64,000 nt of DNA from Haloarchaeobius sp. HME9146 (GCF_025399835.1 NZ_JAODVR010000001.1:186001-250000), one strand, 5' to 3'. Shown: positions 23,868 to 33,883, counted from the stretch's first letter. Translations and numbers: made by a program. The notes: generated by a model not told the origin, from the letters alone.

Positions 23868-26450
23868 GTGTCAGGTCCGTCGTCCGTGCTGTGGACCGCC
23901 CCCGCGAGCGACGCCTCGAGCCCGTGGGACGAGACGAGCCTCACCGTCGACCGCGTTCCCGTCGACGCGAACGCCTCGGCGACCGCCGTCGCCGACACCC
24001 TCCTCGCCGCCGACCCCGACTGCCTCGTCTGCGAGTTCGCCCTCCCGGGCGACTGCGACGGCCTCGACGTGATACAGGCGGTCCGCGACCGCGACCGGCA
24101 CATGCCAGTCGTCCTCCACACCGCAGAGCCGGACGGTCGCGTCGCCAGCGACGCCATCAGCCTCGACGTGACCGACTACTGCTACGGCGACGACCTCGTC
24201 GACTGCGTCGAATCCGTGCTCGACAGCCCACGCCAGCCCGACGTCGAGCCACGGGAACCCGACCGGCAGGGTGCCGAGCAAGCCACCGAAGTCGCGAGAG
24301 CGGAGCTGAACCGGGTTCTCGACCGCGTCGACGACGGCTTCTTCGCGCTCGACAGGGACAGGCGGTTCACGTTCATCAACCAGCGAGCCCTCGACCTCCT
24401 CGACGTGGCCGGTGACGAGGTGCTCGGCCAGCCGATTCGGACCGTGTACGACGACCCGGCCGACTCGACGCTCCTCGACGCGCTGGAGACGGCGATGGAG
24501 TCCCAGGAACCCACCGCCTTCGAGGAGTACGTCGACCCGATATCGGTCTGGCTGGAGGCGAGCGCGTACCCGGCCGCCGACGGGCTGTCGGTCTACCTCC
24601 GCGACGTGACCGAGCAGCGACAGCGCGAGTCGATGCTCGACGACCTGCTCGGGACGATGCGCGACCTCATGCAGGCCAACACCACGCAGGCCGTCGCGGA
24701 CATCATCATCAGTGCCGCCCACGACATCCTCGGACTGGAGTACGTCGCGGTCCGCCTGCAGAACCCCGAGACCGGACAGCTCGACGTGGTCGCGGGCACG
24801 GACGGCCTGTTCGAGGACCTCCCGGCCCGGCCGACGTACGGGAGCGAAGAGGGGAACCCCGGCACGGCGTTCACCGCCGGCGAGTCGTTCGACTCGACCA
24901 TCGACTACCACGACGAGATACAGTCCGCCCGGTACGTTCCGCTCGGCGAACACGGCGTCATCTCGGTCGCGTCCCGCGACACCGACCCGGTCGGTGACAT
25001 CCGCCGCGGCGTGCTGGACGTGCTGGCGACGAACGCCGTCGCCGCACTCGAACGCGCCGAACGAGAGGAGACGCTTCGAGAGTACGAGACCGTGCTCGAG
25101 AACGTCCAGGACATGGTGTACGTCCTCGACGAGGACGCCCGGTACAGCTACGTGACCGAGCCGTTCGCGGATTTCCTCGGCTGCGAGCGCGAGGACCTCA
25201 TCGGCGAACGGCCTGGCGAGTACCTCGGCGAGGCCAGCACCGCCGCGGTCGAAGACCGCATCTCCTCGTTCACCGGGTCCGACTCCCCCGTGTCCGGCAC
25301 GTACGAACTCACCATCGAGACGGCTGCCGGCGAGTCCGTCCCCGTCGAGATAGAGAGCACCACCCTACCCCAGTGCGAGGAGACCGACGGGTTCCCGGGG
25401 TCGGTCGGTGTCGTCCGCGACATCTCCGACCTCCACAGCACGCGCGAGGAGCTGGAGGCGGAGAACGAACGGTTCCGGAACCTGTTCGCCAGCATCCCCG
25501 ACCCGGTCGTCGAGAACGAGTTCCGTGACGGCGAACCCATCGTCACCGGCGTCAACGCCGCGTTCGAATCGGTGTTCGGCTACGATGCCGAGACCGTCAT
25601 GGGCGAATCCATCAACGACTTCATCGTCCCTCGAACCCGGCAGGAAAAAGCGCAGTCGCTCGACGAGCAGGCGAACGACGACGAGATAATCACGGCCGAG
25701 GTCCGCCGCCGGACCACCACCGGTGACCGCGACTTCCTCTTCCGTGGCATCGGCTACGACCTGGACGACGGGACCCGGGCCGGCTACGGCATCTACACCG
25801 ACATCACCGCCCAGAAAGAACGCGAGCGCCGCCTCGAGGTCCTCCACACCGTCCTCCGGCACAACCTCCGTACCGAACTCACCCTCGTCGGCGGGTATCT
25901 CGACCTCCTCGCGGCCGAGGTCGACGCGCCGGACGCCATCGCGAAGGTTCGTGACGCCGTGACCGAGATAGAGAACCTGAGCGCGAAGGCCCGGACGCTC
26001 GAACGCGTCGTCGACGACGACAGTCACCCGTCCCCGATAGACGTCGTCCCGAAGATCCGCGACATCGTGGCGACCGAACGCGACAACCACCCCGACGCCA
26101 CCATAGAGACCGACCTGCCAGAAACGGCGATTTCGGTCGCCGACGACGGCCTCGACCTCGCCCTGGCGAACCTCATCGAGAACGCGGTCGAACACGGCGG
26201 TGAGCACATCACGGTCTCGCTGACCCGCGAGGCCGAGTCGGTCACCATTCGCGTGGCGGACGACGGCCCCGGCCTCCCCGAGCGAGAGCGGGAACTCGTC
26301 CAGGGCGAACGCGACATCACGCAGTTAGAACACGGCAGCGGCCTCGGCCTGTGGGTGGTCGACGCGGCCGTTCGCTCGCTCGGTGGCGATCTCTCGTTCG
26401 CGGACCCCGAGACGGGCTGTATCGTCGACCTGTCACTGCGACAGGAGTAG
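23868..26450 (+). CDS. Soluble multi-sensor histidine kinase with degenerate receiver (kinase 1)
   Basis: The 860-aa cytoplasmic protein runs: receiver-like domain (about 5-120), PAS (150-265), GAF (270-420), PAS (430-560), PAS (565-660), then the kinase core with H665 in RHNLRTEL and an ATPase domain (NLIENAVEHGG, VADDGPGLPE, HGSGLGLWVVD). The receiver has glutamate (E56) where the phosphorylated Asp should be and ends in YCYGDD instead of a lysine-containing loop, so it is probably not phosphorylated. There are no membrane helices, so it senses internal signals or oxygen/light via the PAS or GAF parts. I start at GTG 23868, which gives exactly the length of the neighbour kinase. Confidence 0.88.
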   Translation: MSGPSSVLWTAPASDASSPWDETSLTVDRVPVDANASATAVADTLLAADPDCLVCEFALPGDCDGLDVIQAVRDRDRHMPVVLHTAEPDGRVASDAISLDVTDYCYGDDLVDCVESVLDSPRQPDVEPREPDRQGAEQATEVARAELNRVLDRVDDGFFALDRDRRFTFINQRALDLLDVAGDEVLGQPIRTVYDDPADSTLLDALETAMESQEPTAFEEYVDPISVWLEASAYPAADGLSVYLRDVTEQRQRESMLDDLLGTMRDLMQANTTQAVADIIISAAHDILGLEYVAVRLQNPETGQLDVVAGTDGLFEDLPARPTYGSEEGNPGTAFTAGESFDSTIDYHDEIQSARYVPLGEHGVISVASRDTDPVGDIRRGVLDVLATNAVAALERAEREETLREYETVLENVQDMVYVLDEDARYSYVTEPFADFLGCEREDLIGERPGEYLGEASTAAVEDRISSFTGSDSPVSGTYELTIETAAGESVPVEIESTTLPQCEETDGFPGSVGVVRDISDLHSTREELEAENERFRNLFASIPDPVVENEFRDGEPIVTGVNAAFESVFGYDAETVMGESINDFIVPRTRQEKAQSLDEQANDDEIITAEVRRRTTTGDRDFLFRGIGYDLDDGTRAGYGIYTDITAQKERERRLEVLHTVLRHNLRTELTLVGGYLDLLAAEVDAPDAIAKVRDAVTEIENLSAKARTLERVVDDDSHPSPIDVVPKIRDIVATERDNHPDATIETDLPETAISVADDGLDLALANLIENAVEHGGEHITVSLTREAESVTIRVADDGPGLPERERELVQGERDITQLEHGSGLGLWVVDAAVRSLGGDLSFADPETGCIVDLSLRQE

Positions 26451-26496
26451 CCAGAAGCGTTTTCGTCGGCCCTCTGTAATCGAAGGCAAGCATACC

Positions 26497-29079
26497 GTGT
26501 CGCACACGCGCTCTCTCCTCTACGTCGGGTCACGCGACGAGGCCACCCGACGGTCGGTGAACGCGACCCATCCCGATGACTGGCAGGTCATACCGGCGAC
26601 GAGCGCCGCCGAAGCCGGGGACGCGCTCGCCGCGAACGCCATCGACTGCGTGCTGTGCGACCACGAGCTCCCCGACGAGACCGGCCTGGCCGTCCTCGAC
26701 GAAATCGCACCGCAGGCCCCGATTCTCTACCGGACAGCCGAGCCGGACGGCGAGGTCGCCGCCGCCGCGACCGCCGCCGGTGCCGCCGGCTACTGCTACG
26801 GGGACGCCGACCTCGGCGAGCGACTGGCGGGGCTGGTCGAGACGCACGGCGACTCCGGCGGTGCAACGGCGTCCTCGGTGGTCGCGCCCGACGCCTCCGC
26901 CGCGGTCATCCTCGAACGCATCGGTGAGGCGTTCTTCGCGGTCGACGACGACTGGTGCTTCACCTACGTCAACCCGACCGCCGCAGCCCGCCTCGAGCGG
27001 ACCCGCGAGGAACTCCTCGGCGAGAACATCTGGTCGGCGTTCCCGGAGGCCACCGACCTCCCGTACTACGAGAAGTACACGACGGCGATGGCGACACAGG
27101 AGCCGGTCTCCTTCGAGGCGTACTACCCACCGCTCGACCTCTGGACCGACGTGACCGCCTACCCGGACCCGGACGGCCTGTCGGTGTTCTTCCGGGACGT
27201 GACCCGGCGCAAGCGCTACGAGCAGATGCTCCCGGGACTCCTGCAGACCACGCGCGACATGATCCAGGCACGAGACCGCGAGACCATCGCCCACCGGACC
27301 GTCGAGGCCGCCAAAGACCTGCTCGGCCTCGACCTCACGGTCGTCCGGTTCCACGACCCCGAGACCGGCCTGCTGGTCCCGACCGCCGGGACCGACGACC
27401 TCGGCGAGGTGCTGGGTAACCGTCCGCCCTACGCCGTCGGTGAGGGCGGCCCCGGCGAGGCGTTCGCCCGTGGCCAACCGCTCTTCCGGACCGACATCGA
27501 ACCGGCCGGCGACGACCGACTCGAACGGGTCGAGGCCGCGCTCTACCTCCCCCTCGGCGACCACGGCACGCTCAGTGCCGCGTTCCACTCCGCCGCGGGC
27601 CTCGGGCCGGTCGAACGCCAGACCGCCGAACTCCTCGCGGCCAACGCGACGGCGGCCCTCGACCGGACCGAACGCCAGCAACAGCTCGAACGGTTCGAGG
27701 CCGTCATCGACTCGGTCGAGGACATGCTCTACGTCCTCGGTCCGGACGGCGAGTTCACCTACGTCACCGAACCGTTCGCCGAGTTCCTCGGCTACGACCG
27801 TGACGAACTCGTCGGGGAGACACCGGACCGCATCACCGAGGACGCCGTCGTCGACCGCATCGAGGCCGTCGTCAGGGACCTCTGGAAGGACGACGACCGG
27901 CGAAGCGGGACCGTCAACGCCCAGGTCATCACCGCCAGCGGGACCACGGCCCCCATCGAGCTCGACGTCTCGCTCCTCCCCGACGACGACGGGCAGTTCG
28001 CCGGGTCGGTCGGCGTCGTCCGGGACGTGACCGACCTCCGGGAGACCCGCGAACGACTGCGCTCGGAGAACGAACGGTTCCGCTTCCTGTTCGACCACAT
28101 CCCGGACCCGCTCGTCGAGTGCGAGTTCTGCGGGACCGACCCCATCGTCACCTCGGTGAACCCGGCGTTCGAGCAGGTCTTCGGGTTCGAGAGCGAGGCC
28201 ATCGTCGGCGAACGCCTCAACGACTTCGTCGTCCCACCCGGCGAAGCCGACGACGCGGGCCGGATCGACCGCGAGATAGTCACCGATGGCGAGGTCACCG
28301 AGGAGCTTCGCCGCCAGACCGCCACCGGCGAACGCCACTTCCTGTTCCGGTCGGTGAGCTACGAACTCGACGGGACCCTGTACGGGTTCAGCACCTACAC
28401 CGACATCACCGACCGCAAGGAACGTGAGCGTCGGCTCGAAGTGCTCCATACCGTCCTCCGGCACAACCTCCGCACCGAGATGAACCTCATCGGTGGCTAC
28501 GCCGAACAGCTCGAACGAGAACTGGACGACGACCTCGACGAAGAGGTCGAACTGGTCGAGGACATCCGGGACGAGGTCCGCCACGTCGCGAACCTGAGCG
28601 ACACCGCCCGCAACGTCGAGCGTGCCCTCGACCGGGCGGACGAGTACTCCGTCGGGAGCCAGGACGTGACCGGGTTCGTCGCCGACGCGGTCGACCGAGC
28701 CCGGGTGGCGTACCCCGACGCCGACATCAGCCTCGACCAGCCGGGCTCGGTCGCGGCGGTCGCGGACGACCGCCTCGAGTTCGCACTGACGAACGCCCTG
28801 GAGAACGCGGTCGAGCACTGCGACGAGCCGGTTCCACGCATCGCAGTGACCGTCGAATCGTGCGGAGAGTCCGTCGAGATACGCATCGCCGACAACGGCC
28901 CCGGCATCCCCGAACAGGAGCGCAAGCTCGTCACCGGCGAACGCGACATCACGCAGTTAGAACACGGCAGCGGCCTCGGGCTCTGGGCCATCACCTGGGT
29001 CGTGAACGCCTTCGATGGCGAACTGTCGTTCGAGACCTCGGACGACGGGAGCGTGGTCGTCTTGCGACTCCGTCAGTAG
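26497..29079 (+). CDS. Soluble multi-sensor histidine kinase with receiver (kinase 2)
   Basis: The 860-aa paralogue of kinase 1 has the same domain order: receiver (about 5-120), PAS, GAF, PAS, PAS, kinase core with H656 in RHNLRTEM and an ATPase domain (NALENAVEHC, ADNGPGIPEQ, HGSGLGLWAI). Its receiver keeps the Asp (D55 in VLCDHELPDETG) but also has YCYGD in place of the usual lysine loop. The GTG at 26497 matches the start chosen for kinase 1; the two starts share ACCGTGTC. Only 46 bp separate the genes. No separate response regulator is adjacent, as is usual for haloarchaeal kinases. Confidence 0.88.
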   Translation: MSHTRSLLYVGSRDEATRRSVNATHPDDWQVIPATSAAEAGDALAANAIDCVLCDHELPDETGLAVLDEIAPQAPILYRTAEPDGEVAAAATAAGAAGYCYGDADLGERLAGLVETHGDSGGATASSVVAPDASAAVILERIGEAFFAVDDDWCFTYVNPTAAARLERTREELLGENIWSAFPEATDLPYYEKYTTAMATQEPVSFEAYYPPLDLWTDVTAYPDPDGLSVFFRDVTRRKRYEQMLPGLLQTTRDMIQARDRETIAHRTVEAAKDLLGLDLTVVRFHDPETGLLVPTAGTDDLGEVLGNRPPYAVGEGGPGEAFARGQPLFRTDIEPAGDDRLERVEAALYLPLGDHGTLSAAFHSAAGLGPVERQTAELLAANATAALDRTERQQQLERFEAVIDSVEDMLYVLGPDGEFTYVTEPFAEFLGYDRDELVGETPDRITEDAVVDRIEAVVRDLWKDDDRRSGTVNAQVITASGTTAPIELDVSLLPDDDGQFAGSVGVVRDVTDLRETRERLRSENERFRFLFDHIPDPLVECEFCGTDPIVTSVNPAFEQVFGFESEAIVGERLNDFVVPPGEADDAGRIDREIVTDGEVTEELRRQTATGERHFLFRSVSYELDGTLYGFSTYTDITDRKERERRLEVLHTVLRHNLRTEMNLIGGYAEQLERELDDDLDEEVELVEDIRDEVRHVANLSDTARNVERALDRADEYSVGSQDVTGFVADAVDRARVAYPDADISLDQPGSVAAVADDRLEFALTNALENAVEHCDEPVPRIAVTVESCGESVEIRIADNGPGIPEQERKLVTGERDITQLEHGSGLGLWAITWVVNAFDGELSFETSDDGSVVVLRLRQ

Positions 29080-29093
29080 GTCGCCGGGACTCC

Positions 29094-30083
29094 TCAGTCG
29101 TCGACGAGCGGGTCGTCCGCCCAGAAGTCGCTGTCCTTCTTCAGCTTCGGGACCCACGTGTCCGCCTCCTTCGAGAGCACGGCGACACGCGACTGTGGGA
29201 CGTCCTTGATCTCGTCGTGCTCGGGCATGTGCTCGGCGACGGCCTCGGTGAACTCGACGACCTCTTCGTGGGCCGGCATCGCCGACCGGTCGAGACGACC
29301 GCGCGAGTGCCCGACGTGCATGTACGCCTTCAGTTCGACGAAGTCCGGGTCCGCCCGCTCGTAGAACGCGGCGTACCAGTCGGGGTCCTTCATGTTCTCG
29401 CCCTTGACCAGGGTCGTCCGGAGGACGGTCCTGGTGTCCTCTTTGGCGGCGAGCACGTCCATCGTGTCGACCAGGTTCTCCCAGGCGTCGTCGTCGACCG
29501 CCTTCACCACGTTGTCGAAGGTGTGGCGCTCGGCCGCGTCGACCGAGACGTACAGTTGCGTGGGGTCACACCGCGAGAGCAATTCAGGGTTGGTGCCGTT
29601 CGAGACGAGGAACGTCGTGATGTCCCGCTCGTGGAACTCGTCGATGAGTTCCGGCAGGTAGGGGTACAGCGTCGGCTCCCCGTCGAGCGAGATGGCGACG
29701 TGGCGGGGCTCCATCGCCTGTTCGAACACGTCCCTGGGCACCTCGTCGTTGCCGCCGTACCCCGCGAGCAGCTCGCGCTGGAGTTCCAGCGTCGCGTCGG
29801 CGACCGCCGCCGGGTCGTCCCACTCCACGTCGCCGAGTTCGTAGGCGTGACCGGCGTGGTCGCGCCAGCAGAACACGCAGCGCTCGTTGCACTTGACGAC
29901 CGGCGTCATCTGCATGCACCGGTGGGACTCGATGCCGTAGAACGCGTACTTGTAGCACTTCCCGTCCCCCGTCAGTGCGTTCTTGGTCCACCCGCAGGTC
30001 TGTGCCGCGGTGTGGTTCACGCTGTGGTAGTTCGGGCTGGAGACCTGCATCGGCCCGTCCCCGGACTCTTCGGAGTCGCTCAT
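29094..30083 (-). CDS. taw1: tRNA 4-demethylwyosine synthase (Taw1)
   Basis: The 329-aa radical SAM enzyme makes the tricyclic wyosine core at m1G37 of tRNA-Phe. The SAM-cluster motif is C-NER-C-VF-C in VKCNERCVFCWRD; additional conserved cysteines precede it (TCGWTKN, GKCYKYAFYG, HRCMQMTP), as expected for the second cluster of Taw1. HVAISLDGEPTLYP and FLVSNGTNPE are typical. No other wyosine gene is in the window. It converges on kinase 2 with a gap of 14 bp. Confidence 0.95.
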   Translation of the reverse strand: MSDSEESGDGPMQVSSPNYHSVNHTAAQTCGWTKNALTGDGKCYKYAFYGIESHRCMQMTPVVKCNERCVFCWRDHAGHAYELGDVEWDDPAAVADATLELQRELLAGYGGNDEVPRDVFEQAMEPRHVAISLDGEPTLYPYLPELIDEFHERDITTFLVSNGTNPELLSRCDPTQLYVSVDAAERHTFDNVVKAVDDDAWENLVDTMDVLAAKEDTRTVLRTTLVKGENMKDPDWYAAFYERADPDFVELKAYMHVGHSRGRLDRSAMPAHEEVVEFTEAVAEHMPEHDEIKDVPQSRVAVLSKEADTWVPKLKKDSDFWADDPLVDD

Positions 30084-30128
30084 TGCAGGCGGATTCGGCG
30101 GCCGAGGGGAAAAGCGAACTGGTGCGGC

Positions 30129-30632
30129 TCAAAGCAGCGCGACGACGACGACGGGCCCGTCGTCCTCCTCGTCTTCTTCCGCATCCTCTTCATCCCGCTT
30201 CTCTTTCTCATCCTTCTCATCCCCTTTCTCCGTTTCATCCTTCTCTTTCCCGTCCTTCTCATCTCGCTTCTCCTTCCCATCCTTCTCTTTCTCATCCTTC
30301 TCCCCCCGCTTCTCCTCGTCCTCCGCTTCCTCCTCGTCATCGTCACCGATAACGATGAGAACGTCGTCGCTCTCGTCGTCCTCCGTGGGCCCGGGTTCGG
30401 TCGATGTGGTCGACTGCGTCTCGGTCGCAGCCGTGGCCTCGGTGTCGGGTTCGGACGTCGACGTTGCCGCGGTCGACTGTGATGCCGCTGTCTGTGTGTC
30501 CGTCGCGCCGCCGGTGGAGTCCACGTCCTGTGACACCGAGGGGGTGTCACCGGTTCCGACCATCGCGACCGCGACCCCGCTGACGAGCAGGACGATACCG
30601 AAGACCGACAGCAACCGCTGGAGCCGAACCAT
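30129..30632 (-). CDS. Membrane-anchored Lys/Glu/Asp-repeat protein, function unknown
   Basis: The 167-aa protein has one N-terminal hydrophobic helix (about residues 8-26), a Ser/Thr-rich linker (about 30-80, likely glycosylated outside), a short hydrophobic strand LIVIG, and then about 55 residues made almost only of K, E, D, G and R in short units such as EKDEKEKDGKEK. It ends GPVVVVALL. The repeat region is rich in lysine, which is rare in haloarchaeal proteins. Its DNA is a long purine/pyrimidine tract. No family is recognised; a cell-surface spacer or ion-binding role is only a guess. Confidence 0.6.
   Translation of the reverse strand: MVRLQRLLSVFGIVLLVSGVAVAMVGTGDTPSVSQDVDSTGGATDTQTAASQSTAATSTSEPDTEATAATETQSTTSTEPGPTEDDESDDVLIVIGDDDEEEAEDEEKRGEKDEKEKDGKEKRDEKDGKEKDETEKGDEKDEKEKRDEEDAEEDEEDDGPVVVVALL
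30165..30350. repeat. Polypyrimidine tract with imperfect short repeats
   Basis: The plus strand is almost entirely C and T over about 180 bp, with many copies of ATCCTTCTC-like units. It encodes the K/E/D repeats of the minus-strand gene. Such mirror-like purine tracts can form triplex DNA and tend to change in repeat number. Confidence 0.7.
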
Positions 30633-30789
30633 CGACAGTGGGTACGCACCGCCGCCCTATTGCTACCCTCTCGATAAGACGCTCGCATCGCGTTGCAGAC
30701 CGTTTCGTACTGTTGCGACCCGGCGACGGTGGCGCGGCTGGCCCGAACGCACGACCCGACACCCCGGGTCCCTTCACATTCAGAAACCC

Positions 30790-30796
30790 CTTTACC
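30790..30796 (+). promoter_or_regulatory. TATA-like box for argS
   Basis: CTTTACC lies 23-29 nt upstream of the ATG at 30819, consistent with a leaderless argS mRNA. Nothing else of note is seen in the 186 bp shared with the divergent K/E/D-repeat gene. Confidence 0.5.
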
Positions 30797-30818
30797 CGAG
30801 AGCGAGGTACGTGGGCGT

Positions 30819-32573
30819 ATGTTCCTGCAGCTACGGACGGAGGTCGAGGACGCCCTCACCGGGGCGCTCGCCGCACGCGACCTCCCCACAGACGACCTCG
30901 GTATCGAGGAGCCACCGGAAGACGTGCCGGCCGTTCTGGCCTCCAGCGTCGCCTTCCGACTGGCCAGCGAGGTCGGCGCACCGCCGCCGAAGGTCGCCGC
31001 CGACGTGGCGGGCGAGATCGACCCCGACGACTACGAGTACATCGGCGGCATCGAGACCCAGGGCCCGTACATCAACGTCCTCCCGAGCGACGCCTACTTC
31101 GTGGGGACGCTCCAGGCCGGCCAGGCCGAGGAGTACGGCCACCTCCCCGAGAAGAACGAGTCGGTGGTCGTCGAGCACACCTCCGCGAACCCGACCGGCC
31201 CGGTCCACGTCGGGCGCGCACGCAACCCCATCGTCGGTGACGCCGTCGCCAACACGCTCGACTTCGCCGGCTACGACGTCGAGCGCCACTACTACGTCAA
31301 CGACGCCGGCCGCCAGATGGCCGTCTTCACCTGGGCCTACGAGACCTTCGACGAGGAGGACCTCGACTCCGAGCCCGAGCGCGACCGCATCGAGTACGAC
31401 CTCGTGCGCTACTACCGCAAGGGCAACGCGTTCCTCGAGGACGGTCCCGCCGACAAGGTCGACGAAGCCGAGGCCGAGATCCAGTCCATCATGCAGGGCC
31501 TCGAAGAAGGCGACGAGGAGACCTTCGAGCGCGTCTCGACCGTCGTCGACCAGGTGCTCTCGGGCATGCAGGAGTGTCTCGCGCGCCTGCCCGCCGAGTT
31601 CGACCGGTTCGTCAAGGAGACCCAGTTCATGTTCGACGGCTCCACCGACGACCTGGTCGCACGGCTCAAGGAACTCGACGAGGCCGTCTACGAGGAGGAC
31701 GCCTGGCAGCTCGACCTCACCGAGCACGGCATCGACAAGAACATGGTGTTCCTGCGCTCGGACGACACCAGCCTCTACACGACCCGTGACCTCGCCCACC
31801 ACGAGTGGAAGTTCGACAACTACGACCGCGCCGTCACCGTCCTCGGCGAGGACCACAAGCTGCAGGCCGACCAGCTCCGCACGACGCTCGACCTGCTGGG
31901 CAACGACGTCGAGAAGCTCGAGAACGTCATCTTCTCGTGGGTCAACCTCCCCGGCGGCCTCGGGATGTCCACCCGCGCCGGCACCGGCGTCGACCTCGAC
32001 GACCTGCTCGACGAGGCCATCGATCGCGCCCGGAACGAGGTCGAGACGCGCATGGAAGACCGCATCCGCGACGACGACCTCACCGAGGAGGACATCGAGC
32101 GCATCGCCCACCAGGTCGGCATCGGGGCGGTCCGCTACGACATCGTCTCCAAGCAGCCGACGAAAGCCATCACGTTCGAGTGGGACCAGGCGCTCGACTT
32201 CGAGGCCCAGTCCGCACCCTACGTCCAGTACGTCCACGCGCGCTGCTGTGGCATCCTCGACGACGCCGAGGAGATTCCCGACGAGGTGGACGCGAGCGTC
32301 CTCACCGAACAGGCGTCGGAGGACCTGCTCCGCGTCATCGCGCGCTTCCCGGCCGTCGTCGAGGCGGCCGCCGCCGACCTCGAACCGCACTCGGTCGCGA
32401 CCTACACCCGCGAGTTCGCGGAGACGTTCAACGCGTTCTACCGCGAGTGCCCGGTACTCAGCGAAGAAGACGACGAACTCCGCCAAGCCCGCATCGCACT
32501 CGTCGCGGCCTCGCGCCACACCATCGCGAACGCGCTGTCGATCCTCGGCGTCGCCGCGCCCCACTCGATGTAG
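30819..32573 (+). CDS. argS: Arginyl-tRNA synthetase
   Basis: The 584-aa class I synthetase charges tRNA-Arg. It has the N-terminal tRNA-binding domain (about 1-110), the ATP-binding HIGH-type motif at HVGR (about residue 130, in [15 protein letters not shown]), the ArgRS-specific [13 protein letters not shown], and the DALR anticodon-binding domain ([19 protein letters not shown]). The KMSK motif is replaced by MSTRAG, common in ArgRS. The start MFLQLRTE at 30819 is preceded by a promoter at leaderless distance. Confidence 0.97.
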   Translation: MFLQLRTEVEDALTGALAARDLPTDDLGIEEPPEDVPAVLASSVAFRLASEVGAPPPKVAADVAGEIDPDDYEYIGGIETQGPYINVLPSDAYFVGTLQAGQAEEYGHLPEKNESVVVEHTSANPTGPVHVGRARNPIVGDAVANTLDFAGYDVERHYYVNDAGRQMAVFTWAYETFDEEDLDSEPERDRIEYDLVRYYRKGNAFLEDGPADKVDEAEAEIQSIMQGLEEGDEETFERVSTVVDQVLSGMQECLARLPAEFDRFVKETQFMFDGSTDDLVARLKELDEAVYEEDAWQLDLTEHGIDKNMVFLRSDDTSLYTTRDLAHHEWKFDNYDRAVTVLGEDHKLQADQLRTTLDLLGNDVEKLENVIFSWVNLPGGLGMSTRAGTGVDLDDLLDEAIDRARNEVETRMEDRIRDDDLTEEDIERIAHQVGIGAVRYDIVSKQPTKAITFEWDQALDFEAQSAPYVQYVHARCCGILDDAEEIPDEVDASVLTEQASEDLLRVIARFPAVVEAAAADLEPHSVATYTREFAETFNAFYRECPVLSEEDDELRQARIALVAASRHTIANALSILGVAAPHSM

Positions 32574-32615
32574 GGGCACCAGGGCCGGGTGCACCGCTCA
32601 CGAGACCAGCTGCTG

Positions 32616-32620
32616 TTTTT
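32616..32620 (+). terminator. T-tract terminator after argS
   Basis: TTTTT follows a GC-rich stretch about 43 bp after the argS stop, between convergent argS and the MinD-like gene. Archaeal termination commonly uses such T-runs. Confidence 0.4.
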
Positions 32621-32663
32621 CGGAGCATCGGAGAAGCAGTGACGACCGTCGACGCGGCGGGAC

Positions 32664-33572
32664 CTATTCGTTGGTGCTGTCGTCGGCTTCCGCGTCCCGG
32701 ATCCCCAGATCGTCTTCACCGTCGATCTCGGAGATGGCCGCGGACACGTCGTCCTCGCTGGCCGCCTGAGCACCCTCGTCAGGCACCTCGCCACCATCGG
32801 TGTCGGGACGGGGCTGCTGGCGCTTCGGTGCCTCGAATCGCGGCCGCTCGTCGGCCGACGCCTCGCCGACCAGCCGGGCAGCGAGGTAGCGGTACGCCCG
32901 CGACGCGCGGCTGCGGGGCGAGTGGACGACCAGCGGCGTCCCCGCGAAGACGCTCTGTCTGACGGCATCGTCCTCCGGAACCGTGACCAGCAAGGGCAGG
33001 TCGAGCCCGTCGGCGATCTCTTCGTGGTCGATATCACTGCCGGGGCGCGTCCGGGTCAGGACGAGTCCCGCGAGCGTGCCGCCGGCCCGGTCGGCGAGTT
33101 CGCACGTCTTCGTCGCGTTCTGGAGCGCGGCCGGTTCGGGCGTGGAGACGACGATGATGGCGTCCGCGAGCCCAAGCGGGAGCACGGTCTCGTGGCTCAC
33201 GCCGGCACCGACGTCGAGCAGGACGTAGTCGAACTCCTCGCGCAGCGTCGTGACCACATCGCGGAGGTTCTCGGTCTTGACGCCGGCGTAGCTGTCGAGT
33301 TCGTTCCCGCTGGGGACCGCCCAGATGCCGTCCGCCAGCTGGTACGTCGCGTCCATGACGGCGGCCTCGCCGGCGAGTACCTCGTGCAGGGTCACCGAAT
33401 CGGGGCTGAGGCTGACGAACCCTGCGAGGTTCGCCATCCCGAGGTCGACGTCGACGATGGCGACGCGGTTCCCCGCGCCCGCCAGCGCGGTCCCCAGATT
33501 CACTGTTGTCGTCGTCTTCCCGACACCCCCCTTCCCGCTCGCGATAGCGTACACCGACTCCTGCGTGGTCAT
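32664..33572 (-). CDS. MinD/ParA-family ATPase
   Basis: The 302-aa protein carries the deviant Walker A GKGGVGKTTT (residues 13-22), VDVDLGMANLAGF (switch I) and LLDVGAGVSHET (Walker B), all typical of MinD-like proteins. The core ends about residue 235; the last 65 residues are an acidic, disordered tail with no visible amphipathic membrane-targeting helix. Haloarchaea have several MinD homologues; known ones affect positioning of archaella and chemotaxis arrays rather than cell division. Which paralogue this is cannot be told. The start MTTQESVY at 33572 lies 27 nt from a TATA-like run. Confidence 0.88.
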   Translation of the reverse strand: MTTQESVYAIASGKGGVGKTTTTVNLGTALAGAGNRVAIVDVDLGMANLAGFVSLSPDSVTLHEVLAGEAAVMDATYQLADGIWAVPSGNELDSYAGVKTENLRDVVTTLREEFDYVLLDVGAGVSHETVLPLGLADAIIVVSTPEPAALQNATKTCELADRAGGTLAGLVLTRTRPGSDIDHEEIADGLDLPLLVTVPEDDAVRQSVFAGTPLVVHSPRSRASRAYRYLAARLVGEASADERPRFEAPKRQQPRPDTDGGEVPDEGAQAASEDDVSAAISEIDGEDDLGIRDAEADDSTNE

Positions 33573-33883
33573 GCTAGGTGGACAGACTCGTGGACGACTA
33601 AAAAACGTTGAGGGGGACACTGTAGCACGACAAACCCTCACCCATCGAGCCCGTGGGCTGGCTGTCGCATCGGGGGCGAACAGGCGGCAGCCGCGTCGCC
33701 GGTCGAGGGTCTGCCGCGCACCCGCCTCGGCCACTCGACCGGTCCTGGTCAGGACACACCGGCGCTGGCCCCGGCATCGTATATGAACCCTCGACCACCG
33801 TCTCCGGGCCGCTACCGTGGGACGTGTGGGCACGCGAGCCGCAAGGAACAGTTACTTACCGCCCGCCCGGCCTAGAATCGCCA
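33573..33883. promoter_or_regulatory. Divergent intergenic region of the MinD-like gene and aRF1
   Basis: These 311 bp hold no gene. On the minus side GTTTTTTAG (33598-33606) is the probable TATA box for the MinD-like gene; on the plus side TTACTTACC (33851-33860) is about 26 nt upstream of the aRF1 ATG. A 9-bp inverted repeat, CCGGTCGAG (33699-33707) and CTCGACCGG (33734-33742), lies in the middle with a 26-nt spacer. Confidence 0.5.

Noticed and set aside
30355-32769. An 804-codon plus-strand frame over argS in another frame
   Set aside because: The product is a Ser/Arg/Thr-rich shadow; argS at 30819-32573 has clear synthetase motifs.
33699-33742. 9-bp inverted repeat in the MinD/aRF1 intergenic region as a terminator or RNA gene
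   Set aside because: The 26-nt spacer and lack of a T-run make a terminator unlikely, and both flanking genes point away from it. I mention it only within the intergenic entry.
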